Source of the DNA: Coffea arabica
Lineage: Eukaryota > Streptophyta > Magnoliopsida > Gentianales > Rubiaceae
NCBI RefSeq assembly: GCF_036785885.1
Contig: NC_092320.1
Span: 22,817,557-22,881,556, forward strand
Reading direction: 5' to 3'
Length of the DNA: 64,000 nt
Shown here: one piece after another, positions 10,679 to 23,587 of the stretch
Numbering within the stretch: position 1 is the stretch's first letter
Layout: the number at the start of each line of letters is the position of its first letter
Made by a program: the position numbers and the translations under genes
The notes under the pieces: model-generated
What the model was told of the DNA's origin: nothing
The model's database searches: none
What the model saw: the letters and a program-made list of their open reading frames with translations, nothing else

Positions 10679-13445
10679 ATGGCTTCAAGACAAGTTGTTC
10701 AACAACAAAACAGAGGTATTATTGATTAAGACTTGTTCTTTTGGCTTCAAGGTTAAATTTTGAGAGATGGGCTTTTTTTGGTTTCTATTGATTGTTCATC
10801 TGTTTCATGATATTTCATAAAAACAACAAGAACATTATGATGGGGTTCTTTTAATTTCATGGTTTTTGGATTCTTTCGTCTGTTTTTGTACGGACTGATA
10901 TTTCTTGAAGGTCATGGTTTCCGTGGGGGCTTTTTGGCTCCTTTTGGTTTGAAGATTTTAATGTTAATATATTTTCTGTACAAGTTCAATGCTAAGCTTG
11001 GAAAGATTATACTTTCTTCGTTATTGCTCCTTGTGTTGATGCAATAGTAACTGATAAAAAAACCTGATGACGAAATGTATTTTTTTCTTTCTCTTCTATT
11101 AATTTTTTTTTTCTTCTGCGAAAGAAGGGGGTTCTTGACACTGGATATCGATGATCTAATACTTTTGATTTTTGTTCTTTCGAACTAAATTCTGGGAAAA
11201 CATATATAATCTGTTTATCATTCATGAGGTTTTCCTGCGCTTAAAAGTTTTTCCTTAAATTTACCCGGAACATGGGATTTTCTTGAATGATCCTAGACTA
11301 AATGTTCAACTTATATTTGGTTTCGGATTTTCTTTATGGCCCAAATTGATTCATTAGTTTCTTTTTCGACTGATGAATCTTACAAATCTGTGTGAGCAGA
11401 TACAGATATTTTTATTAGATTCTGAATTCTTTATCAAAATTGCTGAGTTCCTTGAACATTTGATCGACATTTTGTTTTCTTGAAGTTGAGGGAGTTGCTG
11501 GAGGTGTCAAAGAGAAGAAGATGGCAGCAGAAGGAAAAAATCGTCGTGCACTTGGAGACATTGGAAATATGGTGACTGTCCGTCCTGTTGAAGGCAAACC
11601 GCTTCCTCAGATCTCCAGACCTGTTACAAGGTTCATCTCCATCCCTCCTTTTCTATTTCGGCCAAAATTTTTATTTTGTTTTAATTGATTATATTGCTTT
11701 TTTCGCTTTGCACTGTTTTTACTTTTTCCTGATTTCATTGACTATCATAATATGTTTAGTTTGTATTTGATGATTTCTATTTTTGTTGTCTCAGGAGTTT
11801 CTGTGCACAATTGTTAGCCAATGCACAGGCGGCAGCAGCAGCTGAAAACCAGAAGGTTGGGTTAATTATCTCTGAGTTAATCTTTTTTACTTTCTTTGTG
11901 GATATTATGAACAGATTGAATTGCAGTTTTACTAACAGTTTGGATTGAGTTTCTTTGTGGATATTGTAGAAATGTGTGGCAGTTAATGTGGAAGGAGGGG
12001 CCCCTGTTGCTGATGGAGTCTTGCCACAGGGTGGTAGAGCAAAGAAACCAACTCAGAAGAAAGCTGTTGCCAAACCTAAGCCTGAAGCTGTAATTGAAAT
12101 CAGTTCATCTTCTGAAGAAGTCAAGAAGGAAAAGAACAAGAAAAAGACTGGTGAAGCGGCCTCAAAGAAGACAGCCTCAACTCTATCTTCAACCCTTACT
12201 GCTAGAAGCAAGGCTGCCTGTGGCTTGAGTAGAAAACAGAAGGAAATTACAGTGGATATTGATGCTGCTGATGTGAATAACGAGTTGGCAGTTGTTGAAT
12301 ATGTTGAAGATATTTACAAATTCTACAAGCTTGCTGAGGCATATAAAATCCTGATCTTTTTTGTAGAACTTTGATATAAAGGTCTTGGTTTTCCTATTGT
12401 ACCTTGTTTCCAATAATGATTGTCTTTTTTCGTGATGCAGAATGAGAGCAGAATTGGTGATTACATGCATTCACAACCTGAGATAAATGAAAAAATGAGG
12501 GCAATTCTGATTGATTGGCTGATTGAAGTGCACCATAAGTTTGAGCTCAATCCGGAGACTCTGTACCTCACAATCAACATAGTTGACAGGTACCTTGCTG
12601 TCCAGACAATTCTGAGGAAGGAACTCCAATTAGTTGGTATGAGTGCCATGCTTATAGCTTCCAAGTATGAGGAAATCTGGGCTCCTGAGGTAAATTGTTG
12701 TGTATGAATAATGAATCTTTACAGATTTTTTTTTGGGCCAGTTAATCTGATGAATTGTGTATAATAATGCAGGTGAATGACTTTGTGTGCATGTCAGATA
12801 GAGCTTACACTCATGAGCAGGTGTTGGTTATGGAAAAACGCATTCTTGGTGCACTGGAATGGTACCTAACAGTCCCAACACCATACGTGTTCCTTGTACG
12901 GTTTGTCAAGGCCTCAATTCCTGATTCTAATGTAAGCGCATTTTCTCAACTCCAATTTTGGTTATTTTGATAATTTATTTATGTGAACATTCTGACAAGT
13001 TAAACTAACTTCTGTCATTGAAAATAGATGGAGAATATGGTCTACTTCTTAGCAGAGCTAGCAATGATGAATTATGCAACCATTATCTACTGTCCATCTA
13101 TGATTGCTGCCTCAGCAGTCTATGCTGCAAGATGCACCTTGAATAAAAGCCCTCTTTGGGACGAGACTCTGAAGTTCCATACTGGATTCTCTGAGACACA
13201 AATATTGTAAGTCAATACCTGAGCAATCTGATGTTGCAAAAGTTTTTCTCTGATGGATAACAATTTACTGACGTTGTGTCATTTCCATCATTTGTTTAAT
13301 CAGAGACTGCGCTAAGCTACTGGTTAGCTGCCATTCTATGGCTGCAGAACATAGGCTGAAGGTGATCTACAGAAAATACTCAAACACTGAACGAGGAGCT
13401 GTTGCTTTGTTACCTCCTGCCAAGTCTCTTTTGGCTGCAGCATGA
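10679..13445 (+). CDS. CYCB1: B1-type mitotic cyclin, complete (eight exons, 446 aa)
   Basis: This encodes a G2/M regulatory subunit of cyclin-dependent kinase that drives entry into mitosis and is destroyed by APC/C. Exons: 10679-10715, 11486-11630, 11795-11855, 11970-12338, 12441-12689, 12773-12931, 13028-13206 and 13304-13445. Phases agree throughout and the length fits the family. The destruction box RRALGDIGN (RxxLxxxxN) is at residues 32-40, followed by a lysine-rich linker. The N-terminal cyclin box runs from [12 protein letters not shown] through [16 protein letters not shown] and [11 protein letters not shown]; the C-terminal fold contains [19 protein letters not shown]. The intron after exon 4 begins GC, not GT (12339-12340); reading on past it reaches a stop. 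The MSA cluster upstream fits mitotic control. The B1 subclass rests on recalled similarity. Confidence 0.96.
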
Positions 13446-14067
13446 TATGTTCTATTTAGTTTAAACTGTCATTTGTTGAATTTTTTTCACATCTGAAAGT
13501 ATAGTTCAGAGCAGTGGATGTTAGAGATTGATTTTTTATCCAATTTCATTTGATCAGAGCAGCAGATATGTTTACCTTTGGCTGCGCTTCAGGATTATGA
13601 CATTTCACTGATGTTAATAGTTTCATTTAATATCAAGAAAATTTCACTTTCGAATGCATGGTCTTGTTCATTCAAATATTTCGTGTGCAAAATTGCATTA
13701 GAGAATCCCTTTATAACCTTTTTGTGATAGTTGTATAGCGAAGGACTGAGGTTATTTTACAGTCCACCAAATAATCACTTGCTGACCTGATAAAAAATAT
13801 GCATGTTGCAGGGAAGATGAATGTGTTATATTTGGCTTGTAAAATGACTATACCCTGTTGCGGGGTTATAGGTTATGTTATGAACTTTTTCACTCTTCGA
13901 AGATCTTCTGCTGCTTCTTATTATTATTGCCATTCACTTTAACCTTTAACAATGAAAGGTGAAATCTAGCCTAATACTGGGAGGTGTGTACTAGGTAGCA
14001 TCGCAAAATTCTGAGAATACCGGATGCCGCCTATTAGCCACCATATCTAAATGTCTTGCAAGAAACT
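13446..14067. other. Cyclin 3' flank
   Basis: Presumed 3' UTR and AT-rich intergenic sequence. No gene was seen. Confidence 0.6.
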
Positions 14068-14395
14068 AGTGGTGGGCTCAGAATCTAAAAGTCACAAACC
14101 CTCGTGGAGACCATATAAAATCAAGAAGTACCAAAGAGTTGGGATGCAAACTAATCGAGCTCAATTGAGCTACTAGCAAGTTTGCTTGTCAAATTTTGAG
14201 TTTGAGTTTGTGCTGACAGAGACCTTTTTTTCATACAGCTCTGATAGCTCGACAAACTCAAACTCGAGCCTAACATAAGGTCTAAGAACTCATATTGAGT
14301 TTGAGTTCAATTGAGTTTCAAGTATGTGTATTTGAATTTTATTTATGAGTGTGAATGTCTATTATGTCTCTTGTTTAAAATTATACAAAATATTA
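14068..14395. repeat. Dispersed repeat, copy 1
   Basis: It matches 62913-63275 over its whole length in the same orientation. Both copies have AGTGGTGGG(C/G)TCAGAATC near the start, AAAATCAAGAAGTA, TCAAATTTTGAG, and GTTTAAAATTATA(C/T)AAA at the end. The body is rich in CTCAATTGAG/GAGTTTGAGTTT words. No coding frame was seen and no clear target duplication was found. Confidence 0.8.
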
Positions 14396-14615
14396 ATTTA
14401 TATCACTTAAGCTCCGACTCAACTCATATGATCGAGCTCGAGTTTGAATTCAAGTAAATTAAAATAAATCGGGTGTGAAGGAAATGTTGATTATGGAAGC
14501 CTTGAAAGATGACAACGTGGATAGAGAACCATAAGGATAATGCTGACCGTAAGTTTTTAGTTTACAAGGAAAAATGGTGTGAAAGGATGTACTAAATCAC
14601 TTGATTCCAGCAGGA

Positions 14616-14832
14616 CTCCAATTCTTGAAAGAACTGCAGATTGATGATTGTGATATGCTGGAATATTGAATATAGTGTTTTTCCGTTCTTGGAGTCTCTC
14701 AATCAGTTGGTGTTAGTCCAGATTAGCAAGTGTCCAACTGGAATGTTTCCTCCTGCTATCTATCTAAGTTCTGTCCATGTAAATGATTGCGATAGAATGA
14801 GAAGTCTCATTTCCCACTCCACCGCTCAGGTA
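14616..14832 (+). pseudogene. Leucine-rich-repeat fragment, probably from an NB-LRR resistance gene
   Basis: One frame reads LQFLKELQIDDCDMLEY and then meets a stop. An adjacent frame continues with FLESLNQLVLVQISKCP and VHVNDCDRMRSL. The L-x-x-L-x-I-x-x-C-x-x-L spacing is that of cytoplasmic LRRs in plant NB-LRR receptors. Only about two or three repeats remain, split by a frameshift, and no NB-ARC sequence is nearby. It is a decayed relic; the family call is inference from motif spacing. Confidence 0.45.
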
Positions 14833-15559
14833 GCAGCAGTATACATTCTTTACCTATTACCTCACTTTGTCATTAAATTGAAAATATCACATGCGCATTT
14901 ACTACTCAGAGAAGAACATGGTCGTCCCTTGAGAAAGAGGGAAATTAGATTCTGACTCGTGGATGCAGCCAAGCACAAATATTATGGAAGAACAGGATGC
15001 AGACAAGTACGGTTTCCATAAATTATGGAAGAACGGCTGGGTAGCACAAACATTTTGCACCATTTTCTTCCATAAATGACCAATGGGTGATGATTTCCAA
15101 GAAGAAGAAGAAGAAGAGAAAATAAACATTCCAATGTAATATAAATGCACTGGTTCATTGTAGCTAAGCATGCACTAGATCGTTAAGGCTACACCAGAAT
15201 CGAATAGCACAAGGCTTGCTGTATACTATGTAAATATGTGGACCACATCGCATCAGTGAATGCCATTATAACAATGCATATGCTTCATACAAATTTGAGC
15301 AAAAAAAATTATTGAAAATTGAAGATGGAGAATTTGATACTGTATATTGCTGGCCATGTCAAGGACAGGTTCCATGATCAAGGCAAATGAAACCACTCTG
15401 GTGTTATTTTAGCTCCTATTGCAACTGCTTAGATAGTGGCCTCCAAATAAAGCCCAAGTTCATAGGCTAATTATATACACTGTATAAATTGCAGCACATA
15501 TGAATGAATCACCTGTCATGATCCACGAAGCATGATGTTAAGGATTCATGTCAAGGTGC
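14833..15559. other. Interval between the LRR relic and the AIG2-like gene
   Basis: It probably holds the 3' UTR of the minus-strand AIG2-like gene at its right side. A GAA-repeat of about five units lies near 15103-15117. No other gene was seen. Confidence 0.5.
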
Positions 15560-18500
15560 TCAACTCTGACCATCAGTTTTTGGCTGAAAGAAAGATTCAT
15601 AAGTTGTCACCCTTGGCTTTGATTCAGGTAGCTGCAGTTCTTCCATAAAACCCAGTGACATCTTTATAAAATCTTCCTTGTGCAAGCGTTGCCATTCCTG
15701 GTAAAATTATGAATTCAAAGGCAGAGAGGAAATAAAGGATTTTAGCTCTTTTTTCATTTTCCCCCCCTCTCTCTCTGACTTGCTCCTTTTTTCAATGGGG
15801 GCAGAGGAGTGGAACACAAAAAAACTTGTTCAACAAAGAACTCTGCACACTTTATATGCAAGATGGGACTTTTTTTTTTTCAAAAAAGTACCGTTTGAAA
15901 TAAATACTCAATGAAGACCCAGGAAAATCTATGTTACTTGCAAATTTTCCAAGTTAGCTTTAAGGTGCCAAGATCCAGCCTCCAAAAGTCTAGTTTTATT
16001 TGCAGTTGAAGGGAGAATGTCTCAAAAGATCACAAGCTACAGCATGAAAAAAGTTCCCAAATTTGTAACAGCAATTTTGGGTTCTTGCTATATGCCAATC
16101 TCTAGACTACTCTGAGGGATCTTCATCAAATCATGAAGGGAACACGGACTTTAACATAATAACACACAAAATAGAATAGGTACAAAACAGAATATAACTT
16201 CCAAAATGACGGCCAAAGGAGGGACCAGAGATTACCTGAAAATCCCACTCTCCATATAGCTTTGGGTCAGTCTTGTTGCTCCAAACATAAGTGCTTACCT
16301 GCAACTTTTCAGAGCTATCCTACAAAGTCATTCAATTTACCTTGTAAGTTTTAACCTCCGGCACTAAAATAGAGATGTCAATGTCAGTGCTGAAGCCTAA
16401 AAAAATCCTGCATAACATAATCACTAGTTACTTGCCTTAAGTCTTTAACACTTCTTCTTTTAATGCACCACTAAGAAGCTACCAAAGATGTTCCCACCAA
16501 TAACAAGAGCTTCTGAATGCCGTGGAGCATGTAACATTCTATGCTCCATGAAATGTCATTTTTTAATACATTCTCTATGATGTAACAATGAGAAGGATAT
16601 GCAATTGCAAGATATGAATTATTGTTAGGTTTGACATACCATCAAATAAACATCGACAGTCTGCCTTTCATACTCAACATCCTCAAACTCATCGAGAATA
16701 TGCAACTCAAAAGGAGTAATGCCCGAAAGAACCTGCACAAAACTTTCAGAACAATAAAATCTAGATAAGATAGGTGTAATCAACAAATAAAGACATCTTT
16801 CTAAGTACCTCCTATGACAATCTGGCCTTGCCTATATTTATTGTTGCTTATACAGAAAAATATCAACATGAATCTCAAGTCATACGCTTCTCAACATATT
16901 AAAACACGCTAGGTCGATTCAGTATCATATCACCTAGAGAAAAGGTGTTCCACTTTCTAAGGGTCAAATGCTCCAATTCAATAGCAAACCTGCAGGGCTG
17001 GTTTCCTTGTTTCAATATAGCTCAACAATCAGCATACTTAAAGCAAGAGATATGAAAGTGCCCCATCCAAGATAATTCATTTCCATTGTAAAGGATTACT
17101 GAAAGTACTCAGTGTCTATAATTATAAGGCCCACAAGAAGGGGGGGTAAAAAGAAAGGAGATCAGGATAGCAGAGATGTCACCAATTAGAAATTTCTTCA
17201 GTTACACAAAGGTTCCCATGCATGTTAATTAGTCCATGTATCATATTTCACTGGCAACGGAAATACAATCAAATCCTTCCATTCCCACTTTCAACAAAAC
17301 ATTAGTTCAAAAACAGATTTGCCACATCCTATGAATATGAACACACATAGGGATCACAACTTGCAACAAGATTCAAGCAAGAATGAGTATGCAAGCACTG
17401 AGATATCCAATAAAACCTGCTTCCTCTCAACCATGGAGGAACTGGATTCAACTATAGTGGACTTCAACAAGGCTCTGCTCTAGAAATGGCTTCACGGATT
17501 CACCTAGGAAGAGAAAAACCTATGGACGTGGATAATCAGCCTAATATAGATGCTGAAAGAGGTGGACAACTAAATCAATCAGTGGAACATTTGGAGTTAC
17601 AGCTTGCAAAAGTATAGGAAGTGGATTGGGGGAACTTGAAGAGCAATTGGACTTTAAATTTGGGGATGATAGCAATATCAGTTTTCTGGGAAGATTATGG
17701 AAGAAAAGGGAGCCATCAAATGACAACTACCCAACATTATTCAGAATGCCAGACAATCAGGAAGTGACTGTTTTACTCAAATGTATTACCCATATTACAC
17801 TGGTCACATTGTAACAGCAACAATATAGATAGAACCTCCCATGACCGGTAGTACCAGTAGTTGTAGGAATTTCTTAGAGATTTATAATCCTATGATGTCA
17901 GAAATGAGCTGGTTGATTCTCACAAGGGCTGTCTCGATGAGAAACAATAAAAGGTACCCAGGAAGCAGGAGTGTCCTTGGAAACAAAATTGGAACATGCC
18001 ATATCCAAAAGAGTACTTTTCCTTGTATGAAAAGCAGCCCATGAATATATTCTGACAGGTAACAAGATTCAAGGAAAAGAAACAAGGAACAAATGAACTG
18101 CCATCTAGTATATCTGAGAAGTGAGGAAATGATTAACCACCTGCTTCTAATTGTGATTTCCAGATTAAGCTATTTTTTGGCATAAAATGGACTACGTCTG
18201 GAATTGTTAGAAGCCTACTGCTGAATAGGACTTTCCACAGGAAGTGCAGGAACAAAGTGCAATATGGGGTTTGCTCCCGTGTGCGTCCTTTTTGCTATTT
18301 TGGAAAGGAAAAACATTACAACAGTGCTTTTGAGGAACTTAAATAACCTTAGATCACATTAAAACTGCCTTATGAAATAGTTTTTATTTTTGGTTGGCTG
18401 ATAGTTGCCAAAGGACTGCTAATATATTGGTAAATTCCTGGACAAAGCACACTACTCAACAAACCAATAAGCAGCTTTTGTACTCAGGATTGCAACTTCT

Positions 18501-21048
18501 TTTGTGCCCAATTATCAATATCTTACCTTCTCAATATATAACTAGAATAATATAAAACAAAAGGTAGAAGAACAAGAATTACCGAAGACTTGAAGACTCT
18601 AGAGTTTTTCTATTCAAGTTCCAGTTCATTGCTCGTAACTAAGACCCAAAGAATCAAGATTTCTATGCAATATATTATCAATTCAAAGACAAGTTAGGGA
18701 ATCCCTGAATTAACATTTACAGGAAATAACAAGTGAAGGGTATTTCTTTAAACCAAGAATATCATGAACATGTTTAACTCACTCTTAATGAGTTAATCAA
18801 AAGGATTTGCCATTCTTTCTCTTCCCTTATATAATGTTCACAAAACCAAAAAGGGAAAAAACCAATCTATAAAGTTATATGTGTAACCATGACCTATAAT
18901 GTTATAAAGTTATAAAACACTTTCTATTTCAGAAAGCCACTAGTTAGAACAAATCAATATTCTTTTCCCACCTCAGATAGACCCATCGAACTGAGCATAA
19001 TCTTGCTTAACCACATGCACAGTCCACCCCATCGGTTAGCTCTCTGTTAGAGAAGCCAATGCAAAATCAAATAAAGACCACTCCACTGATCACTCTTCAC
19101 AACAATCCAGTCCACCCCCATTCTGCAGGTACCATTGTACCACAACAAAATACTCTCCTCGTGCCATTAGCCTATCAGCCTTGTTGGCTTTTGGTCAAGG
19201 CAACCTTTGTTGTAATCAATGATTTTATTTGACTTTTTAAAAAGAATGATACCATATTGAAGCTCATATTGAGAACTATGATGTAGAAATTGAAAATTCT
19301 AAAAATAATTAACAAAATTCACAGAATTATGGAAAGAGCAACAATGATTCTGGGGTGGAGGGAGGGCAAGATTCACAACATCAAAATATCAATCTTTACC
19401 AAGCTCTATCCTACATTAATGCCCTCCATTCCCATTTGCTATGAGGTAGCATTTGATGATGCCCTATTCAGATATTTGTACGTAATAATATTGATATATG
19501 CAGATATCACAAGTGCTTATTTTAATTCATCTATTGGTAACTCAATCTGTGATTTAGCATTTGATACTCGAGGATATCACAAATACTCCTAATGGGATGC
19601 CACTAGATAAGATCAAAATTGAAAGGAAACATAACATTGTTTTCGTATCAAAGAAGAACTGAAAAGTATAAAAAAAAATTGAATGAAAATGGTCACTGAG
19701 CAACTCATGTAATGGGATCATGTTATAGATGAATTACCCAACGTGTCCACAGAGTGACAAAATCATTTCCTTGATCAAGAAAACTTTTACCAGTCCACTA
19801 GCTAAGAAGCTAAAAAGAAGGGTATAAGAAACCAACCTTCCCAGATACTTGCTTATTTTCAATAGGTAGGATTGCTGGGTAAACTCTTCCTTTGATGCTA
19901 AACCGATGGCTGCAGGAACAAGGCAATCAAATTTCTTGCATTAAATTTTTAACAAGTCACTCCCACTTGATAAATAACAAAGCAAGCAAAAGAAGACTCC
20001 AGTCAGTGTAGATCATTAAGCCAGCATTGCTACATAGGCAGGACTACTCTCTTTGAGTACAATATCTCAATCCATATCAAGGTGACACCCTAGGGCCCTA
20101 GGCTATTGGTTTGGGCTGAAGAGGTTCTTTCATTGGTTAACGAACAATGCCTAATTGCTTGAAGAATTTGTCCCCCTATAAATTTGTAAAATGTTCTCCC
20201 GGCTGCATGTAATTGAGGTGCATATTTGAATATGAATTAGATTTATGCATCCCATAAATGTTCCCCCTTCATCCTGCCACAAAGAAGAGAATCGGCTTTC
20301 TTTTCTGCCTTCAACCAGCGGATGGGTCTATCCAGCTATACTGAAATATCTACTTAGCCAACTAAGGCTAATCAAATAGGGCATTTCATCCAATGAAAAG
20401 CGTTTACCAACTAGTCCTACAGTTCCAAAAATGGTTAGTCCTAAATATAGGGAAATTCTACCATACACACTTACCTTTATATACAATTAAACCGTTGATT
20501 TATTATCATTTCAATATGTTCATCTAATAGCTTATATCCAACTAAAGCCAATGATACCTTCATAGAATCTCCCAATAATATAATGAATCCGGCAAAACTC
20601 CCCACTAATCTTAGACAAGAAAACGCCAGTTTAAATGAAGAATTAAGGTAAAATTTTATATCAAATGCACACCGTTTTGTGCAGGCTACGATAGTCAGTA
20701 AAACTGGTTTGCAAGTAAAATTAAATTGCACACTCGTTATAATTGAAGGACCCAAGCGAGCCCTTTAAACAGATTTTCTCAAGAACCACAAAAAAAGAAA
20801 GAAAGGAAGAGCTAACAAGCTCTATCGCCTATGTTATTCAAAACAATTGCATCATACGGCATGGTCATAAACAAAAATGATGAGCAAGAAAGAGATAAAA
20901 GCGATATAACTGACTAGTTATGGAGGATGGCTGGGGACGAAGCGGGGACACGATTCAGGAGGACACGAGCGACGTCGTCAGCTAAGAGGCTGCCGTAGAC
21001 AAACACGTTATGCAGTGCAGCCACCGGCTGAGGGTTCGTCGACGCCAT
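15560..21048 (-). CDS. AIG2-like protein, gamma-glutamylcyclotransferase fold, complete (five exons, 166 aa)
   Basis: Exons in transcript order: 21048-20915, 19909-19837, 16732-16640, 16298-16236 and 15697-15560 (stop TGA at 15562-15560). All junctions are GT-AG and the phases agree. The N-terminus has the substrate-loop motif FVYGSL (residues 16-21), then GRVYPAILP, LDEFEDVEYER with the likely catalytic Glu86, and the C-terminal signature YGEWDFQEW typical of the AIG2/GGCT-like family. The family was named for a gene induced by avirulent bacteria in Arabidopsis; the substrate of plant members is poorly defined. The 3.1-kb intron (16733-19836) holds no gene I could recognise. A MULE lies 59 bp upstream of the ATG, so the native promoter has been displaced. 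Confidence 0.93.
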
Positions 21049-21107
21049 TGATGAATATGATTGATAGATTTACTATTTTACTATGAATATGATTGATAGA
21101 CAAACAC

Positions 21108-21570
21108 CGCAACGGATCTTCTGTGCCATACCCTGTTTCACATCTTGTCCCATTCCTTATAATCTTGCCAAGTGTTTCTTAATAAATTAAACCCTCAAAC
21201 AACTCAACTCGAACCATGTTAATTGATTAATCGATTAACCGGACAGAAAACTTAATCTCTTTAACCAAAACCAAATAAAATAAAAACTCTTTTAACCAAA
21301 ATCACAATTTATCAAATTAAAAAACCCTAAAACCCAAACAACCTCTGTCCTCTCTTCATCATCTTCACCATTCAAGCAGACAACTTGATGATCCATTGCG
21401 CAATTTAACATGCATCACTGACGCCCACAAACATTCCCGCACTAGACTATCTTTCTACCCCATTCACACACACATATTTTGCAGACTAAAATCTAGCAGG
21501 AAAATTCAAGATTTCTGAGAGGAACCCAAGTTTTATTTTCCTATTTCCTTGCTGGGTTTCTTCGAGGAAC
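21108..21570 (+). repeat. Left terminal inverted repeat of the MULE
   Basis: It begins CGCAACGGATCTTCTGT and is the reverse complement of 24629-25091 with few mismatches. It includes a telo-box-like AAACCCTAA at 21322-21330. Confidence 0.92.
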
Positions 21571-22083
21571 CCTCTTTGCCTCATTTTCTCTGTTTTGCCA
21601 ACTTTGGGGGTTTCAAGTATTCAAGAACCACAATTTGAAAGCCAGAAAGAAGTAATATCATCAGGCTTCTCCGACAGAAAGGTACTGAGGCTTGAACTGA
21701 GTGTACATATAATCCTAGTGAAGTTATAGCTAGCTTGATCATTTTGTACACCAACAGCTTGACAAAATGCCTCCGAGAAGCTGAACCTGTAGTTTCTGAA
21801 CGTAGGTTATATGGCTCAATCAGTTATCCACAACTAGTCTTTGAAAACCTGCATGCTGAAATGACGAAATGTTCTATTTTATTTTATTTTTTTTGCAATA
21901 AAAATTCCTCTAGTTCTTTGCCAGAACCTAGGAATTGTAGTTTAAAGATTACTAATTTATTAAGATATGAGGGTTCCTTTTTGTAGCTTTCTGTCTTATA
22001 TGGTAGCTTAATTTTTGTCATGTATCTAATTCCAGAAATTTCTTTTTCCTCTTGTAGGAAGAGTCGAAATCAGAAGTTTTCTG

Positions 22084-22383
22084 ATGGCTGCAAATAAGCC
22101 TCGAACGAGTAGTTTCTCTCGAAATGTTGCAGTTTCCTTGCTCGGTTTCTTCTTAGCTCTTTTTTCTTGTAGAAAAATATTTGGTTTTAGTGTAAATTTG
22201 CACCGGGTAATGGATTTTTCCGCTTCCGAAGTTTTGTTTTTGGATGCAAAGTTAATTTAGCTTCTGTTGTTTGGTCAAAGCTCATCAGATTTCGTGCTCT
22301 CAATGGGCAATTGGACGAAGCTCACCACCTGTTCGATCAAATGCCTAAAAGGAAGATGAACCAAACTGTTCTGGAAAAGTTAG
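22084..22383 (+). pseudogene. PPR-like gene fragment captured in the MULE
   Basis: An ATG at 22084 opens a short frame beginning MAANKPRTSSFSRNVAVSLL with a hydrophobic stretch. It can end at a donor after CACCGG near 22207 and join an exon at 22281-22383 in the same phase. The second exon encodes NGQLDEAHHLFDQMPKRK, a pentatricopeptide-repeat (PLS type) signature, then runs to another GT donor at 22384. I found no further PPR units. It reads as a host PPR fragment with intron retained, possibly transcribed from the left arm. Confidence 0.5.
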
Positions 22384-23587
22384 GTAAAAGTCTTGTAGTT
22401 TGGATACAAATGCTTAATTAAGTTCTTGATAGATGCTGATTGCTTAGTTGCCCTTTCTCCTCTTTTAAACCAAGTCTAAACTCATTTAGATTATTCTATT
22501 CTTGTTCTTGAATATTTCAGCCAATGAATAAATTACTGATATTGGAAAAAAAAGAAAAACATTTTCATTTCTTGAATTTGTTCTGCGTTGTGGAAAGTCG
22601 TTAGATTGGTTTTGGAGAAACCAAGAAAGATTCGTGTTAATGCATCTTTCACTATGGAAGCCTATATCATTCTCGTGCAACCTTGATGATGGACAAGAAG
22701 TGCAGGAGAGGAAAAGGTTCTTGAGTTGGATGGCTGAATGTTGACTATGTCTGACCATGAGAGCCAGTGTATGAGTTGGATGGCTGAATGTGCTAAAGAG
22801 AAGGGTGCAAAGGTGTATAGGGCCTGGTTTATGGACATATACTGATATGCATGGTACAGCATCAGCAGCCAGGGAGGCTACCTTTTGATATCTTCTTTTG
22901 AATTTCAATAGTTTCTTTCAAACATTATTGGAAAAAGTCCAAAGGCTCTCTTACTTTGGCACAAATCAAATACAGCAATTGTAGTCACAGTACTTCGGCA
23001 CTCTTATTGCATTATCATCTTCCCACCTGTCGATTTTAGAGCACTGATGTACCCGAAAACATGAAAAATGTGCAAGTAAACACATTGGTAAACAACGGTC
23101 AGCAGATCAAGCTTTAGCACACTTCTCAATTTGAATTGGTATAATGAGCAATGTAAATGATCATCTGTTTCATGAGTTGACAGAAAGAGAACCAGAAGAA
23201 AACACCATCAAAAACGCTTTCTTGTATGCATCAAGAATCCAGAGCACGTCATACCCGAGATTTACTTTTCCTTGGCCTTGAGCATTTTTCAATCTTCTAT
23301 ACCAACAAGTATCAGGTATATCTGGTGCTGAATGTATAAGCATCAATACAGAAACATTATGCTATTCAAATCCATTAACAAATAGAAACGCAATCTCTTG
23401 ACTTGTTGCATCAACTAGTATATCTTCTCTTCTACAGTTTAGTCAAAAGAACGTTTATTAACACAAACTTAAACAAAAATATCAAAATCAATTGAAGTAT
23501 AAGCACAAAGTATTATTTCATTGAAAGGCCTAACTAATTTATGAACGCAATCCCACAATCTCGTCCTCCATTTCTTCAGAAACATCT

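Noticed and set aside
10255..10679. Overlapping open frames on both strands just upstream of cyclin B1
   Set aside because: They span the MSA promoter cluster and purine-rich leader, have no conserved motifs, and are better explained as promoter and 5' UTR.
17541..18085. Short frames within the 3.1-kb AIG2-like intron
   Set aside because: No family recognised and no consistent frame. They may be old transposon scraps, but nothing supports a gene.
22486..22908. Long minus frames inside the MULE (140 and 66 codons)
   Set aside because: Low-complexity Ser/His/Leu composition and no splice or motif support. They oppose the PPR-like fragment.
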